Assembly: GCF_001975725.1 (NCBI RefSeq)
Contig: NZ_CP019434.1
Coordinates: 2,191,486-2,255,485 of the forward strand
From: Acidihalobacter ferrooxydans
GTDB taxonomy: Bacteria; Pseudomonadota; Gammaproteobacteria; DSM-5130; Acidihalobacteraceae
Length of the DNA: 64,000 nucleotides
Direction of reading: 5' to 3'
Position 1 is the stretch's first letter, and every line of letters starts with the position of its first letter. The notes under the pieces are model-generated. The model was not told the DNA's origin, did not search any database, and saw only the letters and a program-made list of their open reading frames with translations. The translations under genes and the position numbers were made by a program. Shown in pieces: positions 54,422 through 63,449 of the stretch.

Positions 54422-55404
54422 CCCTGCCTCCTGACGCGCTGCCTCGCTCCATACCACGACAACAGTCTGCCGAGCATCTTCACTATCCGTGGCGGGGCGC
54501 TGAAGTCCTCCGCTTTACCTGTTTTCCCAATAAGGCCGTCCCAAATACCCCGATAAACCGCATCTGCCCGATCATAAAAACCATGCCTGAGCAATTGATC
54601 GAGATTATCGTTCAACCTTCTTTCAACTGCCCACATAATGGTTTTCCATGATGCGTGACATCGATTGCGCATAAATAATAATTCGTTTCTTGCATTGTAA
54701 TAATGCCAGTATATAGGTCTCTCGCTCCATTGAGGACTGCAATGATAAACGCCCACATTCGCTACAACTTTCGCGGTATAACCGGAAAGGTTGACTCTAT
54801 AGCTGAAATCAATATCCTCCCAGTACATGAAATATGTTTCATCCAATAGGCCGATATGCTCGATCAACTCTCTCTTAATAACAAGTGCCGTGCCATCCAG
54901 CCATATCCGATTTGGATGTGTTTTTTCCATTTCCTTGAATTGAGCATAATCATAAGCACTATGCATCCACCCATTGTTATCTATATATCCGCCAGAAAAG
55001 CTAACCTCATCAGAATCAGGCTCATACAATAAGGGCGTAGCCATTGCAATATCCGGATGCTCTTCTAAATAGCTGACCACTTCTTCAAGCACATCATCCC
55101 CAGGTATCTTCAGGTCGTTATTCAAAATCCACACATAATCGCATTGGTTTTCACGGAGGCAGCTACTGATTCCAAGGTTCATTCCATAAGAAAACCCCCC
55201 GTTTATCTTCGATTTAATGATTTTGTTTTCTGGCAGGAATGCCAACAATTTTTCCTGTTGATCTATGTCTGAACAATTGTCTACAACAAGTATTTCATGG
55301 GATGGGCAGGTCTGTGCCGCGAGTTGCCGGTACAGTTTTATCGTTTCCTCGGATTTGTTGTAGTTCAATATGATTGATGTCACCATTTTCTGTTTTGAAA
55401 TCAT
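54418..55404 (-). CDS. glycosyltransferase, GT2 rhamnosyltransferase-like
   Basis: A 328-residue GT2-family protein with TSIILNYNKSEETIKLYRQL, EILVVDNCSDIDQQEKLL, GGFSYGMNLGIS and the DxD-containing YVWILNNDLKIPGDD. The acceptor-side ED motif is YFMYWEDIDFSYRVNLSG. ATG at 55404 overlaps the preceding stop as ATGA. The gene is markedly AT-rich compared with its neighbours, suggesting separate acquisition. Confidence 0.87.
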   Translation of the reverse strand: MISKQKMVTSIILNYNKSEETIKLYRQLAAQTCPSHEILVVDNCSDIDQQEKLLAFLPENKIIKSKINGGFSYGMNLGISSCLRENQCDYVWILNNDLKIPGDDVLEEVVSYLEEHPDIAMATPLLYEPDSDEVSFSGGYIDNNGWMHSAYDYAQFKEMEKTHPNRIWLDGTALVIKRELIEHIGLLDETYFMYWEDIDFSYRVNLSGYTAKVVANVGVYHCSPQWSERPIYWHYYNARNELLFMRNRCHASWKTIMWAVERRLNDNLDQLLRHGFYDRADAVYRGIWDGLIGKTGKAEDFSAPPRIVKMLGRLLSWYGARQRVRRQG

Positions 55405-56465
55405 TTCACAGCCTTTGTCATTGCATCGACCAGAATCATCGTAAGCCTGATCAACCATTCCTGATGCTTCGCGATGTTGAATTCTGCCCGGGCGGCTCGG
55501 CGCCCGATCATTCCGTCGTAGAGCCCCAACATGAGTGCCTTGTTTGCGGGCGCCCGGCCCCCTTCTTCATGCCACTTCATGATTTCCCTGATTCTGAACA
55601 GCCCCCAGAACAGGCTTTTATAGAGATCCCATCCGCAAAGGTGCTTCTTGCGCAGCAGGATCTGATTCCTGGCATCGTAATAATGGTAAGCAAGGCCGCG
55701 ATGCTCGGCGGGCACGAATCCGTGATTGATTTCGATCGATGTAACGCTTGCCGACGGGACATGCGCCTTATGTGCCCGCAGGCCAAAATCCATGTCCTCC
55801 CACTGAATAAAGTAATCTTCATCCAGCGATCCGAGTTGCCGCAGTACATCGGCCTTGATCAAGAGTGCCGTTCCCGGAAGGCAGACGACCTGGCCCTTTA
55901 CTCGCCTCGTTTCGTAATCGTCCGCATCGTTCAGCGGGGTCGCCCATAAATGCTCGTCGAAACTATAGCCATACAAGCGGCGAACCCGTTTCGGGTCGTA
56001 GTCATCCACGATGGTCGGCGTGCAAAGACCCAGATCACTGTCGATCATGGTTTTTATCAATGCCCGCAACGTATGTCCGTCTGGAACCAGCACATCGTTA
56101 TTCAGTATCCAGATGTACTCGCACGCCGTTTCCAGTGCCCGCTGGATACCCACGTTCATGCCGCCGGTAAACCCTTTGTTCGCCTCGATGCGGACAAGGC
56201 TTTCTGCGGGAATCGATCGTTCGAGCGCCTCGTACACCGGCGCTTCCGATCCGTTGTCCACCACGATCACTCGATGCTTCGCATAGTCCTGCCTGCGGAT
56301 CGTCCGAAAACATTCGAGCGGCGCATCCACTTCGTTGTACGTGAGGATGACCGAACAGACTTCGGGCTCACTCGCCGCTCCGACGGACTGGGATTTCGCC
56401 GCTGAGTCAATCCGATTGGCCTGATGCACCGCGCATGCTCTCCAGTGATTTTGGGCCGCGGCCAA
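55401..56465 (-). CDS. glycosyltransferase, GT2 family
   Basis: The product has 354 residues as drawn. SVILTYNEVDAPLECFRTIR, RVIVVDNGSEAPV, NKGFTGGMNVGIQ and YIWILNNDVLVPDGHT form the GT-A core, and YFIQWEDMDFGLRAHKAHVP is the catalytic-base segment. The ATG at 56465 overlaps the upstream gene by 59 bp; a GTG at 56429 would shorten the overlap and may be the real start. It is a paralogue of the two flanking GT2 genes. Confidence 0.85.
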   Translation of the reverse strand: MAAAQNHWRACAVHQANRIDSAAKSQSVGAASEPEVCSVILTYNEVDAPLECFRTIRRQDYAKHRVIVVDNGSEAPVYEALERSIPAESLVRIEANKGFTGGMNVGIQRALETACEYIWILNNDVLVPDGHTLRALIKTMIDSDLGLCTPTIVDDYDPKRVRRLYGYSFDEHLWATPLNDADDYETRRVKGQVVCLPGTALLIKADVLRQLGSLDEDYFIQWEDMDFGLRAHKAHVPSASVTSIEINHGFVPAEHRGLAYHYYDARNQILLRKKHLCGWDLYKSLFWGLFRIREIMKWHEEGGRAPANKALMLGLYDGMIGRRAARAEFNIAKHQEWLIRLTMILVDAMTKAVK

Positions 56466-57396
56466 AGCGACGTAAAAAATAGTCCTTGAGTCCCGCCCTG
56501 AAACCTGCGGCTCCTCCTCTGCCGAGCATGGCCCATTTGAGAAAACCGGTCATTTTCTTGTCGGCAACTGCTCCGGGCTGTTCGCTCCAGAGCAGCCAGA
56601 AAAGCCCTTTCAGCCGGTGCAGGCCCGCTTTCCCGACCATGCGATGCTTCTCCAGCAACAGCAATGTGTTCCGGGTGATGTAGTAACACTTCAAGGGCGT
56701 CATGTGATGTCCGAATCCCGCGGATTCGACATGCCGGATCAGCACAGAGGTATCGCAGTAGGACTTGTAGCCCTGTTTCACCGCCCGTTGGTAAAAATCT
56801 GTCTCTTCCAGTTGCAGAAAAAAACGCTCGTCGAAAAGTCCGATACGGGTGAATATCTCGGCATGCACCAACAGGCAAGCGCCATAGGCGAAATTCAGTT
56901 CGTAGAAGCCCTCTGACACGACTTTCGCCCAGGGCCAGGAGGCGGGATCGATCTGTTCGCCTTTCACCTCATCCATATAGCTGATCCTGGGTTGCAGCAA
57001 ACAGGGGCCTGTTTCCAAAAACCTCGCGCCCAGCCCGGCCAAGGCATCGGCACCTCCGGGCACAACGGTATCGTTGTTCAGCAAACACACCGCCTGCGAG
57101 CCATCGGCCAGCGCGACGCGCACGCCAGCGTTGCACCCTCCTGCCCAACCCCGGTTCTCCGGCAGGTGGATCATTCGCAACGCGGGGTAGCACGTTTCCA
57201 GCCCGGACAACTCCGAGTCGCGCGTACCGTTGTCCACCAGGATGATCGCCGCATGGGAAGTGTTCGTGGCATACAGGGATTCGATGCAGCGGCGCGTATG
57301 CGCGACATCGCCGTAATGCAGCACGACGACTGCCAGACGGGCACCCGGCATCGCCTCCGGCATGGCGGATTCAGTGGGTTTTGGCGAGGCGTTCAT
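56407..57396 (-). CDS. glycosyltransferase, GT2 family
   Basis: A 329-residue GT2 protein from the ATG at 57396 (MNASPKPTES). LAVVVLHYGDVAHTRRCIES, IILVDNGTRDSEL, NRGWAGGCNAGVRVAL and VCLLNNDTVVPGGADAL are the conserved blocks, with RFFLQLEETDFYQRAVKQGY later. It overlaps the preceding sulfotransferase gene by 26 bp. Specificity is unknown. Confidence 0.87.
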   Translation of the reverse strand: MNASPKPTESAMPEAMPGARLAVVVLHYGDVAHTRRCIESLYATNTSHAAIILVDNGTRDSELSGLETCYPALRMIHLPENRGWAGGCNAGVRVALADGSQAVCLLNNDTVVPGGADALAGLGARFLETGPCLLQPRISYMDEVKGEQIDPASWPWAKVVSEGFYELNFAYGACLLVHAEIFTRIGLFDERFFLQLEETDFYQRAVKQGYKSYCDTSVLIRHVESAGFGHHMTPLKCYYITRNTLLLLEKHRMVGKAGLHRLKGLFWLLWSEQPGAVADKKMTGFLKWAMLGRGGAAGFRAGLKDYFLRRFGRGPKSLESMRGASGQSD

Positions 57397-58288
57397 AGCG
57401 TTCCAGAGTGTTCGCAAAGGCTTGCGCAGGCTTTATCGCATCGCCGTCGACCCGATTGATGCGCTGCCATAAACGCGCATCCAGGCGCGTACGCCGCTCC
57501 AAGAGGGATTCAGCCTGGGCGATTTGGCGGCCAAGATCGCCGCAATCGGCCAGCGCTTCGGGAGATGCGGTGTTGTTTTTCTTGCCTGATTTCGCCTGCA
57601 ATGTTTCAATCCGGCGCAAGACGAAATGGCTGGCGGGCAAGGGGTATTCGTGCGACAGCCAGCTTTCCAGGGCGGTCAGCATCCGTGGGTTCTCCACCAC
57701 ATCCGCATGAGCGAAACCATCGAGCCTGCTCTCGGCTTCGGCGAGCAGTCTCGGATCGTCGGTTTCTGCGATGAAACCGCGGTCAGGAATCGCAGGATGC
57801 GGCCACAGCAGCATGCGCAGAAAAATATTGTCGGTCTGACAGGCGATTTCATCCCGCGCCAGAAAATCAGCCAACTCGAGCCCCGCCAGGGCGATGCGAT
57901 CGCCCCATGCGCCGTAAGCGGCGCGCGTGCGGGCATCGTAGGTTTTCCAGTACAGCCAGTGGGAGAGGATGCGGCTACGCGGCTCGCGGGCAATCACGAG
58001 CAGATTGCCCTGGCGTGATCCGCAGAGCGCGAGCAGAGTCTGCCGGGACACATGCCCGGCGATGAGGTCGGCGGAAACGTTTTCAATACGCTCATCGGTC
58101 AAAACCGTCGCGCGAATGTCGGGCGCAAGGCTCGTGAAATCATCGAAGCTACAAAATTGTGTGCGGTCGAGGTAATACGACGTGCGCCGCGGACGCAATA
58201 CCTCCTGCAACAACGAGAACACGCGCGTGCCCGCTGCCTTGGGCAGATGCAGAAACAACAAGGGATGGTCCAGCGAACGCCGGGTCAT
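57371..58288 (-). CDS. sulfotransferase-like protein (Sulfotransfer_2 type)
   Basis: The protein has 305 residues from the ATG at 58288. The phosphosulfate-binding motif is LLFLHLPKAAGTRVFSLLQE and the 3'-phosphate region is LLVIAREPRSRILSHWLYWK, as in carbohydrate 2-O-sulfotransferases. LIAGHVSRQTLLALCGSRQG is also typical. Two different sulfotransferase types in the same locus point to a sulfated glycan. A TTG at 58306, overlapping the preceding stop, is an alternative start. Confidence 0.82.
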   Translation of the reverse strand: MTRRSLDHPLLFLHLPKAAGTRVFSLLQEVLRPRRTSYYLDRTQFCSFDDFTSLAPDIRATVLTDERIENVSADLIAGHVSRQTLLALCGSRQGNLLVIAREPRSRILSHWLYWKTYDARTRAAYGAWGDRIALAGLELADFLARDEIACQTDNIFLRMLLWPHPAIPDRGFIAETDDPRLLAEAESRLDGFAHADVVENPRMLTALESWLSHEYPLPASHFVLRRIETLQAKSGKKNNTASPEALADCGDLGRQIAQAESLLERRTRLDARLWQRINRVDGDAIKPAQAFANTLERYERLAKTH

Positions 58289-58302
58289 GCGATGACGCCA
58301 TT

Positions 58303-59319
58303 TCAATGTGCCGTCCTCTTTTTGCCCCGCCAGCGGCCTTTGGCCGTGCCTGCCAGCACGGTCGAACGCCAAAGCGGATCACGCAGAGAGCTTGGCAAAC
58401 GGGCAATGGTGTATTTCAGCCAGTGCGTCCGACCCAATACACTTTCATCGATCTTCCCGCGCAGTTCTCGCACCAGATCCAGATCGCCCCGCGCGTAAGC
58501 AATCTCGAAGGCAGCGAGGAGGCGGGACTGTATCGACCGCTGAATTTCACTTTCAAACCGCGCAAGTCCATCGCGTCTGTCAAGGATCGTTTGCAGAACG
58601 TACGCATCGCCCAACTCCATACGCAAATTATCGCCGGAGAAATTTTGCGCATGCTTACGGATGCCGACCAATGGACGCCGCAGAACGCCTATCGGCGGAT
58701 CATCGACCCGTTGCAAATGGGTAGCGAAGTCGCAACCGACGACTCTTCCCACGCTCTCGTCCCAGCCGCCTGCGGCCAGGAAACGTTTCCGGTCGACCAT
58801 CATGCATGAGGGAAAAAACGGCTGATACTGAAGCAGGCTGCTGACGAAAGACCGTTCAAGACAACCGTGCTCGCCTTCTAGCGTACGCAAGTCATCCCAG
58901 AAGCCTTCGGGTGCTTGCTGGAATTTTGATTCTGATTGCCACACGCCATCGTGTACTTCGCAAAAATCTGCATAGGCGACCGTAATGCCTGACCACAACG
59001 ACCAGAATCGTGTCATTTCCTGCAAATATTCCGGCATCCAGAGATCGTCACTATCGCAAAATGCAACCAAATCGCCATTAGCGTGCTTAAGGCCGACGTT
59101 TTTCGCCACCATATCACCGGAATTGGCGATATCGATGACTCTGATGCGACTCGAAAAAGAGGTCAATACCTGTGATGTGGTGTCGGTGGAGCCATCGTTG
59201 ACAACGATAATCTCATCGGCCGGATGCGTTTGCCCGAAAATACATTCCAGCGTTTCGGGCAGCAACCCGGCACGATTGAATACCGGAACCACCACACTAA
59301 CGCGATGGGATTCACGCAT
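58303..59319 (-). CDS. glycosyltransferase, GT2 family
   Basis: A 338-residue GT2 protein. VSVVVPVFNRAGLLPETLEC, IIVVNDGSTDTTSQVL, NVGLKHANGDLVAFCDSDDL with the DxD-type SDD motif are clear. I use the ATG at 59319 because CCGGAGG lies 6 bp upstream. A 499-bp gap precedes it, so it may start its own transcript covering the coupled genes down to 44875. Confidence 0.88.
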   Translation of the reverse strand: MRESHRVSVVVPVFNRAGLLPETLECIFGQTHPADEIIVVNDGSTDTTSQVLTSFSSRIRVIDIANSGDMVAKNVGLKHANGDLVAFCDSDDLWMPEYLQEMTRFWSLWSGITVAYADFCEVHDGVWQSESKFQQAPEGFWDDLRTLEGEHGCLERSFVSSLLQYQPFFPSCMMVDRKRFLAAGGWDESVGRVVGCDFATHLQRVDDPPIGVLRRPLVGIRKHAQNFSGDNLRMELGDAYVLQTILDRRDGLARFESEIQRSIQSRLLAAFEIAYARGDLDLVRELRGKIDESVLGRTHWLKYTIARLPSSLRDPLWRSTVLAGTAKGRWRGKKRTAH

Positions 59320-59818
59320 GTGAATCCTCCGGCGCATTCTTGCCGCGCGGCATTGCCCCATGTGCCCATGAGCGTGTTATTTTGATTTTCTTCATTCGAT
59401 GCATACCTTGCCAATTCTGTTCATATGCATATCTCAACAACCGCTCAGGCCCTGTGCTGACCGCCGTGTTGGTTTTGGCTGTACATGCACACCGTTTCAC
59501 TCGTCCGCCTTGCACCAGTATTTCTGCCGACGTAGCACAGAGCGTATGTTCACTGCTAACAGCGCAGGTACGCGGCAATCTGGTAACAGCCACGGCGGCC
59601 AGGCGATGGTTCGTCCGTGTAATAAACCCGCGGTAGTTGACTCGGCGGAATACGCAACGGGGAAAAGGGAAAGTCATTCGTGGAACTGCTTTTAAGCACG
59701 CATCACCGACGAAGAATTGGCCATATCAATTGGTCTGCCAAGCCCAAAAAGGCGAGAGAATTTCTTGCATTATCCGGGCAAGTGGAATGCTCATATTTCA
59801 CAATAAATACCCTCCCTG
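59320..59818. other. gene-free gap between two glycosyltransferase genes
   Basis: The longest frame here, minus strand 59312-59677, starts without a ribosome-binding site, ends inside the next gene and has no family similarity. The piece reading GPERLLRYAYEQNWQGMHR might be a remnant of a coding region. A promoter for the downstream glycosyltransferase operon is expected but not identified. Confidence 0.5.
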
Positions 59819-60892
59819 TTAAGCCGGCACAATTGGCGTCAATTCTGAAACAAGCTTGTTCAGTTGAGCCTCTACATTATGATTCGTATCGTAAGTTTCG
59901 CTTGCCCTCTGACCGAGATCATCCCTGAGTTTGCCGTCTGACATCAAGGTTAGGATAGCGTTCCCCAAATCGTCGGCATCGTAAGGTTTGACCAGCCAGG
60001 CATCGTGACGGTGTGTCACATAATCCCGGATTGTGGGGACATCGGTAACAATGATTGCTTTGGCGAGGGCCATGGATTGTATAAGAACCATCTGACCAGC
60101 CGATATGTCGCTGACACCCAGCGGTATGATCACGATATCGGCCTTGGTGATTTCTCTCAAATAATTCATGCCGTAATGATTCTGCAGAACTGTTATCCTG
60201 GATCTGAATAACCCTTCCGACGTAAATGATGATGCCAGATGATCGCAAACTATTTTTATTTCAACATCAATATTCAGCATCGGATCGATTTTTTTAATTG
60301 ATGCATACAGGGTCGCATAGTCGCGTCCGGATCTACCAGCGCTGATAATAGTGAAAGATTTGTTTTTGTTGTTTTTGGCTATCTCGATCAAATTGGAACG
60401 CTGCTCCAGGTAACCAGACCAGGGAATAAATCGAAATTTTTTCTGTGCTTTCGGGAATAGTTTGGAATATCGCTCCAACTCAAGTGTAGAGTGGACGACA
60501 ACGACCGCTGCCCGATCAAGAAGAATGCTATAGTACAGTCTTCTTATAAAATTAAGGAATCGTGAATTTCTTTGCGTGAAAATAAAGCTTGAGAAAGCTA
60601 TTTGTGTTTTTTTCCGCTTTATTGAGCGCATAACCACATACGCCATGATTTCAATATCACTACCCAGAACTGCATATTCCGGCGTTGTTTTGCAAGAGAG
60701 TGAAATTGAGGCCATTTTTGCAGCACAGATAGCGAGGCGAGGGAGATTCACCAGGAGATGCTTGAGTCGACTCTGATATGACATGTCGACCCAGCATGAG
60801 AAAATCTCATGTTCGACTGAGATGCGCTTAAGCGCTCGCCCGAATTCTGTATCCCCCGCATCATTTGAGAAAAAAACCAGAAAATGAATCAT
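59819..60892 (-). CDS. glycosyltransferase, GT4-like, AT-rich
   Basis: A 357-residue GT-B-like protein. The N-terminus is MIHFLVFFSNDAGDTEFGRA; FTIISAGRSGRDYATLYASI marks the start of the C-terminal domain; IVIIPLGVSDISAGQMVLIQ and AKAIIVTDVPTIRDYV form the donor-binding region. Similarity to GT4 is weak at the N-terminus. The gene is one of the most AT-rich in the window, indicating a recent foreign origin. Confidence 0.75.
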   Translation of the reverse strand: MIHFLVFFSNDAGDTEFGRALKRISVEHEIFSCWVDMSYQSRLKHLLVNLPRLAICAAKMASISLSCKTTPEYAVLGSDIEIMAYVVMRSIKRKKTQIAFSSFIFTQRNSRFLNFIRRLYYSILLDRAAVVVVHSTLELERYSKLFPKAQKKFRFIPWSGYLEQRSNLIEIAKNNKNKSFTIISAGRSGRDYATLYASIKKIDPMLNIDVEIKIVCDHLASSFTSEGLFRSRITVLQNHYGMNYLREITKADIVIIPLGVSDISAGQMVLIQSMALAKAIIVTDVPTIRDYVTHRHDAWLVKPYDADDLGNAILTLMSDGKLRDDLGQRASETYDTNHNVEAQLNKLVSELTPIVPA

Positions 60893-60952
60893 GCATAAAA
60901 CCTGATGAATTATGAAGCCGCTGATTTCAGACCAGACTGTTCTTGACTGATT

Positions 60953-63001
60953 TCATTCGCCCATAGGCACGATCCAGTATTGCGGAGTCCCCGCACGACT
61001 GGTTTTTGAGATAAAAGGCGCGCCACTCTTAGCGAGCCATTGATACGCTGAAAGAGCTTCCCTGGAACCATCCACATTGTAAATTGATGCCAAGGCAGCA
61101 AGTCGCACCATACCGTAATAACCGCGACTGTGCTTCCAGCCGTTGCCATTGGCTTGTCCCATGGCCTCGGTAACTTTGCGAATCTTTGCCCATGTTTTGT
61201 ATTGTTGCTTGGTTTTTGGGTTGTAGACGAACAGGTTGTAGGCGATACCGTCGCGGGGGTTCCAGCCCTTTTGCGGCTGCAGGCTACCGGCCAGAAAGTG
61301 CGTTTGCCATTGCAGCACGCGCTTCGCTCCGGGAATTCCAAGGCGCGCGATGGTTGCCATGGTGGTAGCGAAAAAATCCTGCTGCCAGGGCGCCATCGCT
61401 CCCGAGTGCCCATAGGTGCCCGGCACATAGCCATACGCTTCGCCCTCCGCGCGAGTCCATTCGGGGATGCGCTGCTCCATGTAATGCACGTTATTGAGCA
61501 AAATTTTGCGAAAATATCGGCCGAAATATGAGTCCGCCGGATTAGCCCAGGCGGCGTAGGCCACCTCCCTCAGGCTCCAGGCCGCGCCCCTGACTTGTGC
61601 GCCGGTACCGACCAGAATGCCTTTGCCGTTTTGGCGCGGCGAAGGCCACTGCCCCAGAATTGCGTACAAAGCCTCGGCATTGAGTTGATCAAGGTAATAA
61701 CGTCGGCCGGTGAGCAGATAAGGGATGTAGGCCAGACTGGGCATGTGCGCCTTGCCGGGATGCCAGCCGTCCGAGTAACGATAGGGTTGCGTCAGCCCCG
61801 TAGTATATGAATAAGGTCCTCCGCGGGGGTCGGCCCACATATCGGGATAATCCAAAGTGGTGAGATAGTGCCCCTTGGACGGCAGGTAAAAATGCCAGGG
61901 CACCGCGCCTGCCGCGTCGGCCTGTCCCAGCGCGAAGGCCGCAGCCACGGGATTCTGGGTGATCAGCCAGATCGCGTTGCCTCCCGTCACCGGTCCGATA
62001 TCGGGGCGTCCTCCGGTCATCGGCATGTATTGCGTCACACCGTTGTTGGCCAAAGGCTTGCCCCAGCCCTTGCCGCGCAACGATTTCAATTCACCACGTA
62101 ATCCTTCGGCCGGGAGGCCATAGAGCGTTTGGTAATTGGGAATCGCCTCCAGGGCAGCCAGCCGAGGCACGTCATGCACTACATTGATCGGCGGCCACCC
62201 GGCGGAGTGCCACACTGAATGCCAGGTCTGATACTGGTATTGGGTCACTCGGCCGCTGTCATACACAGTCTTGCCATTGACCAGCAGGCGGGCCGAATAC
62301 ACGAGCGTGCCCCCCTTCGGCGACATGGCGATGTCATTGCAAAACTGGATGTCCGCCGACAACGCGCCGTTGGCATAGGCGGTCACATCCGCCACCAGCC
62401 GGAGCGAGGAAAGAACATGATGCTGGAGACGGATTTCTGTCGCCAAGGGGCCACGTCTCCAGTCATCCGCTTTGGCGCGTGCATGCTGGTACAGGGAAAG
62501 CAGATCGATCCGCATGCGTTTCGGTGAAGCCAGCTTTTTCCCGTTAACCGAATAGAAGGTTAAAACGACCCTGGGATCGTAGTTGCGCAAAACCGGACCA
62601 ACGGAAACCGCAGACGCCTCACGCACCGGGCTTGCGGGTTTACGGATAAGCTCAAGCGTCTTAATCGCTTGTGGCGCTAACGGTGCAGCTTGCACCGTCA
62701 CCACTGAGAAACGGATCGAACCGTCCGGATAATGGGTTTTTGGATCAATCTGAACCGGCACGACACCGGTACCCAGGCGAGCGGTCACATCCATCGGCTT
62801 GCGCAGGGCATTCGGCGCGAAAACGGTTCCGAACGTCAGGTAGGCGGTTCGGGTACGGTGTTTGGACGTATTTTGTAAAGCAAAAACCGCGAGATCGTTC
62901 GGTTTCGTCAGGGCGGGCAGCGGCGGCGCCTGGACCCAGTTTCCGGCCGCGGCGGCCACGGATGACAAACTCAGCAGCAAGATCGCCCATACCCAGAGCA
63001 T
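60953..63001 (-). CDS. secreted polysaccharide-lyase-like protein
   Basis: The product has 682 residues from the ATG at 63001, with a signal peptide (MLWVWAILLLSLSSVAAAAG). The N-terminal beta-rich region (FALQNTSKHRTRTAYLTFGT and VQIDPKTHYPDGSIRFSVVT) resembles exo-rhamnogalacturonan-lyase-like proteins. The C-terminal half is helical with Trp- and Tyr-rich segments (WHFYLPSKGHYLTTLDYPDM, WTRAEGEAYGYVPGTYGHSG) suggesting an alpha/alpha toroid. It may trim or release the glycan made by this locus. The open frame continues to 63394 only because it crosses repeat C3; that extension has no support. Confidence 0.65.
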   Translation of the reverse strand: MLWVWAILLLSLSSVAAAAGNWVQAPPLPALTKPNDLAVFALQNTSKHRTRTAYLTFGTVFAPNALRKPMDVTARLGTGVVPVQIDPKTHYPDGSIRFSVVTVQAAPLAPQAIKTLELIRKPASPVREASAVSVGPVLRNYDPRVVLTFYSVNGKKLASPKRMRIDLLSLYQHARAKADDWRRGPLATEIRLQHHVLSSLRLVADVTAYANGALSADIQFCNDIAMSPKGGTLVYSARLLVNGKTVYDSGRVTQYQYQTWHSVWHSAGWPPINVVHDVPRLAALEAIPNYQTLYGLPAEGLRGELKSLRGKGWGKPLANNGVTQYMPMTGGRPDIGPVTGGNAIWLITQNPVAAAFALGQADAAGAVPWHFYLPSKGHYLTTLDYPDMWADPRGGPYSYTTGLTQPYRYSDGWHPGKAHMPSLAYIPYLLTGRRYYLDQLNAEALYAILGQWPSPRQNGKGILVGTGAQVRGAAWSLREVAYAAWANPADSYFGRYFRKILLNNVHYMEQRIPEWTRAEGEAYGYVPGTYGHSGAMAPWQQDFFATTMATIARLGIPGAKRVLQWQTHFLAGSLQPQKGWNPRDGIAYNLFVYNPKTKQQYKTWAKIRKVTEAMGQANGNGWKHSRGYYGMVRLAALASIYNVDGSREALSAYQWLAKSGAPFISKTSRAGTPQYWIVPMGE

Positions 63002-63449
63002 GGCCCTCCATGCCGAACCCGTATGAAGCGAACGCGCCCGCCCGCAGTCAGGAGCTTGTCGAATAGTGAGGGGAGTAGCAGGTGTAGCGAGTCGGAAGGG
63101 GGTTGAAGGCAGATTTTTCGTCAGCTGCGAGGGACTCTCAAGACTGTTGTTGTCGCTCAGACGAGTGCGAGAAGGATTGTCGGTCGAAAAAGCGCAGTTT
63201 ACAGAGCGTGAATGGGCATTTTGAGGCCAATTTTGACGCCCTGGCGTGACGCATGAGCAGAATGTCAACAACCTGCTACTAACGGCGTTATTCGACGAAA
63301 AAGACCGAATACATTGGCCTGGCTCACCATCACCGCAGGGGATTTTCACACAATCCGGCAGACGCCCAGGTGGCCCGCCAACACTATTGGTCATCTCTCC
63401 CTCCCGCCACCATTACCCGGACTGAATTTTGATGGGGTCCAGATCGGGT
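63002..63449. other. intergenic region with repeat C copy 3
   Basis: A 448-bp gap between the flippase stop and the lyase-like start. Repeat C3 covers 63050-63370. The remaining flanks are short. The repeat keeps an open frame that artificially lengthens the downstream ORF by 131 codons. Confidence 0.55.
63050..63370. repeat. dispersed repeat family C, copy 3 (long, diverged)
   Basis: The left end AGGAGCTTGTCGAATAG and right end ACAATCCGGCAGACGCC resemble the family C ends, and TTATTCGACGAAAAAGACCG plus CATCACCGCAGGGGATTTTC match the interior of copy 1. At about 320 bp it is nearly twice as long as copies 1 and 2, so it may contain extra inserted sequence. Confidence 0.55.

Noticed and set aside
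59312-59677. 121-codon minus-strand frame in the gap before a GT2 gene
   Set aside because: No ribosome-binding site or similarity. It overlaps the start of the real gene, which has its own strong Shine-Dalgarno sequence.
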